A stretch of DNA of 7,623 nucleotides from Acidimicrobiaceae bacterium (GCA_002699725.1 PACE01000052.1:14095-21717), one strand, 5' to 3'. Numbered from the stretch's first letter, positions 1-6,247 are shown. The notes: a model not told the origin generated them from the sequence alone. Numbers and translations are program-made.

Positions 1-440
1 CCGATGCGGCCGGCCGCCTGGCCGAGTTCGACGAAGCGCCGGTTCGACTCCCGGGCCTCGGCTTCCCGGTGTCGATAGGCGTCCCGCAGCAGCCGGCTCT
101 CGGGCAGGCGGGCGAGGGCCGAGCGCAACACGAGCGCCTCCTCGTCGAACACCCCGACCAGGCCATCGACCAGCGCCACCAGGACGCACTCGAGCCCCTC
201 GTCCAACAGGTGCTCGACGGTGAGGGCTTCGGCCGTGACCGCCACCAATCGAAACAGCGCCCGGTCGAGGGCCCCGGCCAGGAGGCCGTCGCGACCCTCG
301 GGGATGCGGTTGTAGACGGTCGCCACCGAGACGCCTGCCAGTCCGGCCACCTGTTCGGTCGTGAAGGAGCCGTCCTCCCGGAGCGCAGCCACGGTTGCGT
401 CGATGAGTGCCTCGCGGGTGCGTCCGGCCCGGGGTGTCAT
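1..440 (-). CDS. TetR/AcrR-family transcriptional repressor (3' end cut by window edge)
   Basis: A DNA-binding repressor with an N-terminal helix-turn-helix and a C-terminal ligand-binding domain. The reverse strand reads MTPRAGRTREALIDATVAAL, then a helix-turn-helix at about residues 26-54 containing VAGLAGVSVATVYNRI, the usual TetR recognition-helix pattern. The rest is a helical ligand-binding region with no recognisable effector signature. The frame is open to base 1, so 146 codons are visible of a family length near 190-210. It runs divergently from the oxidoreductase operon with a 73-base gap, the classic arrangement for a TetR protein that represses its neighbour and itself. The start is uncertain: ATG at 440, or an in-frame GTG at 446 lying 6 nt after a TAGAGT box and therefore fitting a leaderless transcript. 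The family call is firm; control of the neighbouring operon is inferred from position. Confidence 0.88.
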   Translation of the reverse strand, partial: MTPRAGRTREALIDATVAALREDGSFTTEQVAGLAGVSVATVYNRIPEGRDGLLAGALDRALFRLVAVTAEALTVEHLLDEGLECVLVALVDGLVGVFDEEALVLRSALARLPESRLLRDAYRHREAEARESNRRFVELGQAAGRI

Positions 441-452
441 GGTCACGACAGA

Positions 453-458
453 ACTCTA
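453..458 (-). promoter_or_regulatory. Candidate -10 box of the TetR gene
   Basis: Read on the minus strand, TAGAGT (458 to 453) fits TANNNT. It ends 6 nt before an in-frame GTG (446-444) and 12 nt before the ATG at 440. It nearly mirrors the operon's -10 on the other strand. No convincing -35 lies at the expected distance (CATCAA or ATCAAT only), so this is a weak call. Confidence 0.35.
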
Positions 459-476
459 ACCATATTCCATTTAATA

Positions 477-505
477 TTGATGTTTCTGGAAGTAACCTCT
501 AGTCT
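477..505 (+). promoter_or_regulatory. Candidate operon promoter giving a leaderless mRNA
   Basis: TTGATG (477-482) as a -35-like element, a 17-base spacer, and TAGTCT (500-505) as a -10 of the TANNNT form. The operon's ATG starts at 514, 8 nt after the -10, so transcription would begin at or within a base or two of the ATG. This agrees with the lack of a Shine-Dalgarno sequence. The match is by eye; the transcription start has not been mapped. Confidence 0.45.
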
Positions 506-513
506 TGTCGACC

Positions 514-1665
514 ATGACCGACCTGCTCGCCGACGCCCGTTCACTCGGCCCCTCGCTCGCCGAGCGATCCGAAGTCATCGAGGCCGCCAGGGACCTCCCC
601 GACGACGTCGTCGCCGACCTGCGCGACGCCGACCTCTTCCGTCTCTTCGTACCCGCCTCCCTTGGCGGCCCCGAGGCCGACGTCCTGACCGGCATCGACA
701 CCATCGCCGAGGTCTCGCGCCACGACGGCGGCGCCGGCTGGTCCGTGATGATCGCCGGGACCTCATCGCTCATGGCCGGCTTCCTCGAACACGAGCACGC
801 CCAAACCATCTACGGCTCCCCCGACTCCTGCACGGGCGGGTTCGCCGCACCCATGGGCACCGCCCGCATCGTCGACGGCGGCCTGTCCGTCAGCGGCACA
901 TGGGCCTGGGGATCCGGCACCCGCCACTGCACCTGGATCGGCGGCGGAACCCGACTCGTCGACGACGCAGGCCAGCCCATCCGGCGCGACGACGGCCTCT
1001 ACGCACCGTTCACGTTCTTCCACCTCGATGACGTCGAGTTCCTCGACACATGGCACGTGACCGGCCTCTCCGGATCTGGCTCAGGCGACTACACGGTCAC
1101 CGATGCATTCGTTCCCGAGGGACGCTGGGTGCAGATCATGACGGCCGAACCCACCCTGGACGGCCCCCTGTGGCGGTTCCCCTTCTACGGGATGCTGGCC
1201 TGCGGTATCGCCGCCGTGGCCATCGGACTCCTCGACGGCGCCGTTTCCAGGTTCGGCGAACTGGCCTCGACCAAGAAGCCCATGGGCTCCGGCCGCACGC
1301 TGGCGGAACGGGCCTCCGGACAGGCCGCCGTGTCGAATGCGGAGGCCACTGCCCGATCGACCCGGGCGTTCCTCCACGACGTGCTCGGCAACGCCTGGGA
1401 GACCGCGTCCGGCGGCAACCCACTGACCGTCGAGCACCGGCGCAGCCTGCGCCTCGCCGCCTGCGACGCCTCCCAGCGGTGCGCCGACGCCCTCATCCTG
1501 CTCGGCCGCGAGGCCGGTGGCGAGGCCGTCTACCTCCGCGAGCCTCTCCAACGTGCCGTGCGCGACGGGCAGGTGGCCGCAACCCACGCCATGGTCGCCC
1601 CCCGCATCCACGAACTCACCGGCCGACTCGCCCTGGGACTGGACACGGACGTGACGCTGCTGTGA
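514..1665 (+). CDS. Acyl-CoA dehydrogenase-fold flavoprotein, HsaA/group D monooxygenase-like
   Basis: A 383-residue flavoenzyme of the acyl-CoA dehydrogenase superfamily, closest by motif to the two-component flavin-dependent hydroxylases (HsaA type) and so-called pigment-production hydroxylases. The N-terminal helical domain has the pattern DLFRLFVPASLGG (40-52). The beta-domain carries VSGTWAWGSGTRHCTW (126-141) and DTWHVTGLSGSGS (178-190), which match the flavin-contacting stretches of HsaA-like proteins. The C-terminal helical bundle has YLREPLQRAVRDGQVAATHAM (340-360), where His358 sits near the catalytic base position of group D monooxygenases; I see no acyl-CoA-dehydrogenase catalytic Glu. 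It is first in a four-gene operon. ATG 514 is chosen because the only upstream in-frame alternative, TTG 505, falls in the -10 box. No dedicated flavin reductase is adjacent; the nitroreductase two genes downstream might supply reduced flavin (inference). A true acyl-CoA dehydrogenase is not fully excluded. Confidence 0.82.
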   Translation: MTDLLADARSLGPSLAERSEVIEAARDLPDDVVADLRDADLFRLFVPASLGGPEADVLTGIDTIAEVSRHDGGAGWSVMIAGTSSLMAGFLEHEHAQTIYGSPDSCTGGFAAPMGTARIVDGGLSVSGTWAWGSGTRHCTWIGGGTRLVDDAGQPIRRDDGLYAPFTFFHLDDVEFLDTWHVTGLSGSGSGDYTVTDAFVPEGRWVQIMTAEPTLDGPLWRFPFYGMLACGIAAVAIGLLDGAVSRFGELASTKKPMGSGRTLAERASGQAAVSNAEATARSTRAFLHDVLGNAWETASGGNPLTVEHRRSLRLAACDASQRCADALILLGREAGGEAVYLREPLQRAVRDGQVAATHAMVAPRIHELTGRLALGLDTDVTLL

Positions 1666-2480
1666 ACTCAACGTCGATGGACGCCTCCGACAACTCCTTC
1701 GAGTGCCTGCACTTCGAGCGACACGGCGACGTCCTCGTCGTCACGGTCGACAAGCCCGGCGACCCCCTCAACAAGGTCGACGACCGCCTCCACCACGAAC
1801 TCACCGCCCTGTTCCCCCGACTCCAGGCAGAACGCGAGGCACGGGCCGTGCTGCTCACCGGCACCGACTCGGCGTTCTCCGCCGGCGGCGACTTCGACTG
1901 GTTCCCACAACTCCAGGAGCCCGGCCGACTCGAGGACCTCCGCCTCGATGCCCGCCAGATGATCTTCGACCTGCTCGACGTGCACCTGCCCGTCGTCTGC
2001 GCCGTCACCGGCCACGCCATCGGCCTCGGCGCCAGCATCGCCCTGCTCTGCGACGTGGTCGTAATGGCCGAGACCGCCCGACTGGCCGACCCGCACGTCC
2101 GGGTCGGGATCGTGGCCGGAGACGGCGGCACCATCGCCTGGCCGCTGGCGCTCGGCCCGATGCTCGCCAAGCGCTACCTCCTCACGGGCGACCCCCTGAC
2201 CGCTGCCGACGCCGAACACCTCGGCCTCGTCGCACAGACGACCCCGGACGCCGAGTCGTGTCGCTCCGCCGGCCTGGAATGGGCCGAACGCCTCGCCGCC
2301 GGGGCACCGCTGGCCGTCCAGTACACCAAGCAGGCGATCAACGCCTGGATCAAGCAGACATCGGGCAGCGCCTTCGAACATGCCAGCGCCCTCGAGATCC
2401 TGACCTTCGACAGCGACGACCACGCCGAGGCGCTCTCAGCACTCTCCGAGAAGCGCGAACCACGATTCACGGGCAGATGA
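1662..2480 (+). CDS. Enoyl-CoA hydratase/isomerase (crotonase) family protein with non-canonical active site
   Basis: A crotonase-fold enzyme of 272 residues counted from GTG 1662. Oxyanion-hole elements are present: AFSAGGDFDW (71-80) and IGLGASIALLCD (120-131). The two hydratase glutamates are missing. The position of rat Glu144 is Ser125, and the position of Glu164 is His145 in LADPHVRVGIVAGDGG, with Asp154 in the following loop. Simple hydration of enoyl-CoA is therefore doubtful; a His/Asp-based reaction is possible, such as the C-C hydrolysis of 6-oxocamphor hydrolase. The C-terminal part has the family pattern KRYLLTGDPLTAADAEHLGLV. The start is GTG 1662, overlapping the previous stop as GTGA; ATG 1677, 15 bases later, is an alternative, and neither has a clear Shine-Dalgarno. 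It overlaps the next gene by ATGA. Family firm, reaction unknown. Confidence 0.88.
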   Translation: MNSTSMDASDNSFECLHFERHGDVLVVTVDKPGDPLNKVDDRLHHELTALFPRLQAEREARAVLLTGTDSAFSAGGDFDWFPQLQEPGRLEDLRLDARQMIFDLLDVHLPVVCAVTGHAIGLGASIALLCDVVVMAETARLADPHVRVGIVAGDGGTIAWPLALGPMLAKRYLLTGDPLTAADAEHLGLVAQTTPDAESCRSAGLEWAERLAAGAPLAVQYTKQAINAWIKQTSGSAFEHASALEILTFDSDDHAEALSALSEKREPRFTGR

Positions 2481-3178
2481 CCGAGGGGAACCAGGCCATG
2501 GGCGACCAGACCGGACCCGACGGGGAGCTGGGCCTCCTGGAAGGCCTCATGACCACCCGGGCGATGCGGCGACTCACCGACGAACCGGTCAGCGACGAGG
2601 ACCTCTGGACCTGCCTGCGGGCAGCCGTCCAGGCGCCGAGCGGCGGCAACATCCAGCCCTACCAGTTCCTCGTCGTCCGTGACCCGGACCTCCGGCTCGC
2701 CCTCGCCGGGATCTACCGCCGCGGCTGGGCCCGCTACGAGCCGGCGATCGCCCCCACGGAGTTCCCGAACGACAAGGTGCGCGAGGGCTGGGAGCGCAAC
2801 AACCGGGCCACCGTGCACCTGGCGGAGAACCTCGAGCACGCACCAGTCCACGTCCTGGTCCTCATGCCGTCGATCGACATGACCGTGCACGACGACGAGG
2901 GACCGATGCCGGTCGGACCCACCCACGCCTCGGTGTACCCCGCGGTCCAGAACCTGATCCTGGCCGCCAGGTCCCTCGGCCTCGGGACGACGATCACCAC
3001 CCTGCACCGCATCTACGAGGACGAGGTCCGGGACCTGCTCGGCATCCCCGAGCGCTACGAGGTGCTGGCCCTCATGCCGCTCGGCCACCCGACCGGAAAG
3101 TGGGGTGTGGCCCCCCGCTACCGCGGTGCCGAGAAGATCACCTCCTGGGACCGGTTCGGCGAGAAACGGACCCCGTGA
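2477..3178 (+). CDS. Nitroreductase-family FMN oxidoreductase
   Basis: A flavin (FMN) oxidoreductase of 233 residues, usual for the family, which normally acts as a cytoplasmic homodimer reducing nitro groups, quinones, enones or free flavin with NAD(P)H. The N-terminal FMN-phosphate motif TTRAMRRLTDEPV (26-38) is followed by APSGGNIQPYQFLVV (53-67), the helix ASVYPAVQNLILAARSLGLGT (151-171) and the C-terminal LGHPTGKWG (202-210). All are standard for the family. The start is ambiguous. ATG 2477 overlaps the upstream stop (ATGA), as at the other junctions of this operon. ATG 2498 has a good Shine-Dalgarno (GAGGGG, 9 nt spacing) and removes only seven unconserved residues. It overlaps the next gene by GTGA. 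The substrate cannot be told from sequence; it might supply reduced flavin to the first gene's product, which is inference. Confidence 0.9.
   Translation: MTEGNQAMGDQTGPDGELGLLEGLMTTRAMRRLTDEPVSDEDLWTCLRAAVQAPSGGNIQPYQFLVVRDPDLRLALAGIYRRGWARYEPAIAPTEFPNDKVREGWERNNRATVHLAENLEHAPVHVLVLMPSIDMTVHDDEGPMPVGPTHASVYPAVQNLILAARSLGLGTTITTLHRIYEDEVRDLLGIPERYEVLALMPLGHPTGKWGVAPRYRGAEKITSWDRFGEKRTP
2483..2488 (+). promoter_or_regulatory. Shine-Dalgarno for an internal start of the nitroreductase
   Basis: GAGGGG lies 9 nt before ATG 2498 and just after the ATGA overlap at 2477-2480. It is the only clear Shine-Dalgarno at any start in the four-gene operon, so 2498 may be the real or a second initiation site. 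Confidence 0.45.
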
Positions 3179-4113
3179 CCGCCGGATCCAGCGGTGCCCC
3201 CCATCTCCGGGTCGGCGTGTCGATCCCACCCGTCGGCTTCGCCGACCACGCCGAGGCCACCGCATACGTCCATGCCGCAGCCGAGGCGGGCCTCGACCAC
3301 CTGATCACGTCCGACCACGTCGCCTTCCTCGGTGGTCGCGGCAAGGACGGCCTCACGACCGTGTCCTGGCTGACGGGCCTGCACCCATCGATCGGGGTCT
3401 ACGTCGGCGTCTACCTGCTGGCCCTCCGCCACCCCGTCACCGTCGCCCGCCAACTCTCGACACTGGCCGAGCACGCTCCCGGACGCGTCACGTTCGGCGT
3501 CGGTGTCGGCGGCGAGGACCGCCATGAGATGGAGGCCGTCGGCGTCGACCCAGCCAGCCGTGGCCGCCGGACCGACGAGGCCCTCGACGTGCTGCGCCCA
3601 CTCCTGGCCGGAGACACCATCGACCACAGTGGCGAGTTCTACGAGGCACCGGAAGTGTCCATCAGCCCGGCACCCGATCCTCCGATCCCGGTGACCGTGG
3701 GCGGCCGGTCGAACGCCGCCGTTGAACGGGCCGGCCTACGCGGCGACGGCTGGCTGGCCTCCTGGTGCTCGCCGCGGCGATTCGCCGAGGGCGTGGAACT
3801 GGCCGAACGGGTCGCCACCGATGCCGGACGCACGGGGGTGGCGTGGCGGCACGGCTACCAGGTCTGGGTCGGCCTCGGCGACACGCCGGAGGAGGGCGCA
3901 GCGCACCTCGGGCCTTCGATGGAACGCTTCTACGGAACGCCGTACACGGCCTTCGAGAAGTACTCGCCGGTCGGCACCCCCGACGACATCGTGGCCTGGC
4001 TCCGACCCCTGGCCGAGGCGGGGGCGTCCGACTTCAACATCGCCCCCGTCGCCGGCACCCCCGACGAGGCGCTCGCCGGTGTCGCCGAGGTCCGCCGCCT
4101 GCTCGTCGGCTGA
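3175..4113 (+). CDS. LLM-class flavin/F420-dependent oxidoreductase
   Basis: A TIM-barrel oxidoreductase of the bacterial luciferase-like superfamily, 312 residues. After about ten loose residues the first strand LRVGVSIPP (11-19) begins. LITSDHVAF (43-51), then ALRHPVTVARQLSTL (83-97) and TFGVGVGGEDRHEMEAVGVD (106-125) with RRTDEALDVLRPLL (131-144) are the characteristic barrel segments. IPVTVGGRSNAAVERAGLRG followed by DGW (171-193) is the usual phosphate-side motif. The GVGVGGE type and the actinobacterial setting favour cofactor F420 over FMN, but FMN-dependent members, including type II Baeyer-Villiger monooxygenases, share this fold. GTG 3175 is chosen because it overlaps the nitroreductase stop as GTGA; a start at 3100 in this frame would lie inside that gene. 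It is last in the operon and converges on the permease with a 15-base gap. Confidence 0.88.
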   Translation: MTAGSSGAPHLRVGVSIPPVGFADHAEATAYVHAAAEAGLDHLITSDHVAFLGGRGKDGLTTVSWLTGLHPSIGVYVGVYLLALRHPVTVARQLSTLAEHAPGRVTFGVGVGGEDRHEMEAVGVDPASRGRRTDEALDVLRPLLAGDTIDHSGEFYEAPEVSISPAPDPPIPVTVGGRSNAAVERAGLRGDGWLASWCSPRRFAEGVELAERVATDAGRTGVAWRHGYQVWVGLGDTPEEGAAHLGPSMERFYGTPYTAFEKYSPVGTPDDIVAWLRPLAEAGASDFNIAPVAGTPDEALAGVAEVRRLLVG

Positions 4114-4133
4114 GCGCTGCCGGCCGCGTCAGC
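4109..4133. terminator. Possible bidirectional hairpin at convergent gene ends
   Basis: GCTGA (4109-4113) pairs with TCAGC (4129-4133). GCG (4114-4116) then pairs with CGC (4125-4127), with one bulged G and an 8-base loop. The outer arms contain the stop codons of both converging genes. There is no T-run on either side and the stem is short, so termination here is uncertain; the symmetry may only reflect two genes both ending in GC-TGA. Confidence 0.25.
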
Positions 4134-6222
4134 GGTCCGGGTGGGCGATGGGGACCGGCTCGCCGGCCGAGGGCATGACCTCCTCCGGACCGAACACGGT
4201 CAGGTGGTCGTCGGCCTCGAGCACCAGGTCCGGTTCGACCGGTAGCACGACGCCGAACCGGGTCACGGCCGCCACCTCGACCCCGTCGGGGAAGACCAAC
4301 TCGGCGATCCGGTGCCCGATGAGGCCGGCATCGTGGCCCTCCGGCAACAGGGCGTACTGGCGCACCGAGAGGTCGGGCAGCAGCGCCGTCTTCACCTCCT
4401 CCTCGGTCATGGCACGCCCCACCATCCGGGCCCCACTGTGGAGGAATCCGGCCAACTCCCCCGCCAGGCGCAGCGAACGTCCGGGGTTCGCCGTCGTGCC
4501 GGCCAGGAAGAACAGGGCATTGACCCGCTCCCCCGACCCGCCCCAGGTGACCGGAATGCTGATTCCGGTAGAGGCCCGCACAATCACGAGAAGGTCGTCG
4601 TCGATGGCCTCGAACAGGGCGATGGGCGTGGCAGTCGGATGGTCGTCGGACGGCTGGATCCACAGCGAGCCCGTCTCGAGGAACCTCTCGGTCACGTGCT
4701 CACGGGGGAGGCCGATGCGATCGGCGAGAACCGCCGAGGCCCGGTCGGCCGCCTCGGCGATGCCGGTGCCCTCCGGGATGCTCAGCACGGCCGCCCGGGC
4801 CACCAGCCCCGTGTAGTCGTCGCCACTGCGGAGCCCGTGCCCCGCCATGGCGGCACTCATCTCGCGGTCGAGACCGGTGTCGACGTCCTCACCCCACCGT
4901 CGAAACACGTTGCGGACGGCACCGGCCCGCTTGGTGCGGCCAGTCGCATACAGGCGGTGCCAGGTCCAACTCAACACCGATACGACAATGACGAAGCCCC
5001 AGGCCAACGGGCCCAGGCGGGAGATCAGGACGACCGATACGAGGATGCCGGCGAACTGGGTAACCGGGTAGAGCGGGGTCCGGAAGGCCGGCGCATACGA
5101 CGCAATCCGAGAGGCCCGCAGCACCAGGACAGCGAGGTTCACGAGCCCGAGGGTGAGTAGGACGAATGCGCTTGCCAACTTGGCGATGGACTCGGCGTCG
5201 AACACCATCACGACCACGGCGATCGCCCCCGACGTCACGACGATGCCCGCCACCGGAGTGCCGCGGCTGCCGACCACCCCAATGCGGGCTGGCAACAGCC
5301 CGTCTCGGGCCATGGCCATCGGGTAGCGGGCCGCCGCCATGATCCCAGCGTTCACCGCCGAAGCGAAGGCAGCGAGGGCGGCCACCACGATCAGCCACAC
5401 TCCCACCGACGGGAGCACCGCCTTCGCTGCGGTGTGGATCGGCACCAGGTCCCCGTGGAGCACCTCGGGTGGCACGACGGCAACTGCGACGAGCACCCCG
5501 AGCGTGTAGAGCGCCGTGGCGACCATCAGCGAGAGGGCCATCCCCAGCGGGATGCGCTGTGACGGGTCCTCGACCTCCTCGGCGGCGCTGGCCACCTTCG
5601 TCAGCCCTCCGTACGAGACGAACACCAGTCCGACGACCGCGAACACGCCCGATGAACCCGTCGTGAAGAACGGGTCGAGGTTCGAGCCGTCGAAGCCCCG
5701 CGACCTGGTCTCCAGCAACCCGGAAACAATGAACCAACCGAGGACGGCAACGACGAACGCCACCATGCAGAGTTGCAACGAGGCACTCGCCTTCGAGCCG
5801 GCGATGTTGACCACCATGAACAGCGTGATGAGCACGAGGGCGAGGGAACGGCTGTCGATGTCGACGATCAGCACCAGGTAGGCGCTCATCCCGACCATGG
5901 CGAAGGCGTCCTTGAGCACCAGCGACAACCAGGTGCCGAAGCCGGCCATGGTCCCGACCGACGGGCCGAGGGCCCGTTCGAGGAAGTAGTAGGCGCCACC
6001 CGCCTTGGGGAGGGCCGTGGAGAGCTCGGCCACGCTGAGCATGGCGGGCACGGCGAGGACCCCGGCGATCAGGTAGGCCAGGACGGCAGCAGGTCCGGCC
6101 TTGGCGGCCGCCAGGCCCGGCAGCAGGAACAGACCCGACGAGAGCATCGCCCCCGTCGAGAGGGCGAACACGTGGCGCAGGCCCAATGAACGCGTCAGAC
6201 GGCCGTTCCCCCCGGCTCCCAT
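4129..6222 (-). CDS. APC-family amino-acid permease fused to a PTS EIIA-like domain and a TrkA-C/RCK_C domain
   Basis: A 697-residue inner-membrane transporter. Residues 1-425 are an APC permease with about 12 membrane helices. SLGLRHVFALSTGAMLSSG continuing LFLLPG (12-36) is the unwound first helix that binds substrate in this superfamily, and ELSTALPKAGGAYYF (66-80) is the conserved second-helix loop. A soluble tail follows. Residues about 485-613 match PTS EIIA type 2 (PtsN-like), but the phospho-accepting His of the AIPH motif is replaced: the aligned stretch is ATPI (531-534). Residues about 617-680 match RCK_C, ending PVEPDLVLEADDHLTVFG. Cytosolic sensing of a ligand that gates transport is inferred. 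Cargo is unknown: amino acids are likeliest, other cations or amines possible. ATG 6222 lies 6 nt after TAGGTT with no Shine-Dalgarno. It is transcribed opposite to the operon. Confidence 0.87.
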   Translation of the reverse strand: MGAGGNGRLTRSLGLRHVFALSTGAMLSSGLFLLPGLAAAKAGPAAVLAYLIAGVLAVPAMLSVAELSTALPKAGGAYYFLERALGPSVGTMAGFGTWLSLVLKDAFAMVGMSAYLVLIVDIDSRSLALVLITLFMVVNIAGSKASASLQLCMVAFVVAVLGWFIVSGLLETRSRGFDGSNLDPFFTTGSSGVFAVVGLVFVSYGGLTKVASAAEEVEDPSQRIPLGMALSLMVATALYTLGVLVAVAVVPPEVLHGDLVPIHTAAKAVLPSVGVWLIVVAALAAFASAVNAGIMAAARYPMAMARDGLLPARIGVVGSRGTPVAGIVVTSGAIAVVVMVFDAESIAKLASAFVLLTLGLVNLAVLVLRASRIASYAPAFRTPLYPVTQFAGILVSVVLISRLGPLAWGFVIVVSVLSWTWHRLYATGRTKRAGAVRNVFRRWGEDVDTGLDREMSAAMAGHGLRSGDDYTGLVARAAVLSIPEGTGIAEAADRASAVLADRIGLPREHVTERFLETGSLWIQPSDDHPTATPIALFEAIDDDLLVIVRASTGISIPVTWGGSGERVNALFFLAGTTANPGRSLRLAGELAGFLHSGARMVGRAMTEEEVKTALLPDLSVRQYALLPEGHDAGLIGHRIAELVFPDGVEVAAVTRFGVVLPVEPDLVLEADDHLTVFGPEEVMPSAGEPVPIAHPDR

Positions 6223-6228
6223 CGGAAC

Positions 6229-6234
6229 AACCTA
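6229..6234 (-). promoter_or_regulatory. Candidate -10 box of the permease gene (leaderless)
   Basis: On the minus strand TAGGTT (6234 to 6229) ends 6 nt before the ATG at 6222, the same geometry as the TetR GTG 446. The sequence 17-19 bases upstream is C-rich with no -35 match. Only the spacing and the TANNNT form support it. Confidence 0.3.
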
Positions 6235-6247
6235 GGCGCGCCCGGCA

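Larger units (their letters stand above)
441..513. promoter_or_regulatory. AT-rich divergent intergenic control region
   Basis: This 73-base gap between the TetR gene and the operon is about 37% GC in a strongly GC-rich window. Its core (461-485) is nearly all A/T and contains the short inverted repeat ATATT-N6-AATAT (462-477). It is the only sizeable non-coding stretch and the obvious place for both divergent promoters and for the operator of the TetR protein. No Shine-Dalgarno sequence precedes either start codon. Confidence 0.75.
436..518. repeat. Inverted repeat embracing both divergent start codons (possible operator arms)
   Basis: GTCATGGTC (436-444) and GACCATGAC (510-518) are perfect 9-base reverse complements, each containing one start codon. 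After a 2-base offset the match continues for 4 more bases (GACA at 447-450 against TGTC at 506-509). The centre, near 477, falls in the AT-rich core. Part of the match is expected because both genes begin with Met-Thr after ACC, so function as an operator is a hypothesis. Confidence 0.4.

Noticed and set aside
465..491. TTCCA (465-469) and TGGAA (487-491) as an operator palindrome in the divergent gap.
   Set aside because: Only 5-base arms with a 17-base unmatched centre; expected by chance and weaker than the 9-base repeat at the start codons.
452..503. Direct repeat AACTCTA (452-458) and AACCTCTA (494-501).
   Set aside because: Short and imperfect; the similarity mostly comes from overlap with the two -10-like elements.
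505..513. TTG 505 as start of the first operon gene.
   Set aside because: It overlaps the likely -10 box and adds only three residues; ATG 514 is the better start.
69..1031. A 320-codon plus-strand frame running through the TetR gene and the first operon gene.
   Set aside because: It crosses the AT-rich promoter gap and two well-supported genes, and its second half is mostly Arg/Pro/His as expected from a shifted frame.
2174..3265. A 363-codon open frame on the minus strand, opposite the crotonase and nitroreductase genes.
   Set aside because: It lies opposite two genes with clear family motifs, has low-complexity Gly/Arg/Val-rich content and no recognisable domain, and is the usual antisense shadow of GC-rich coding DNA.
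4312..5160. Plus-strand frame of 282 codons opposite the permease tail.
   Set aside because: No domain pattern; the opposite strand carries a continuous permease-EIIA-RCK_C reading frame.
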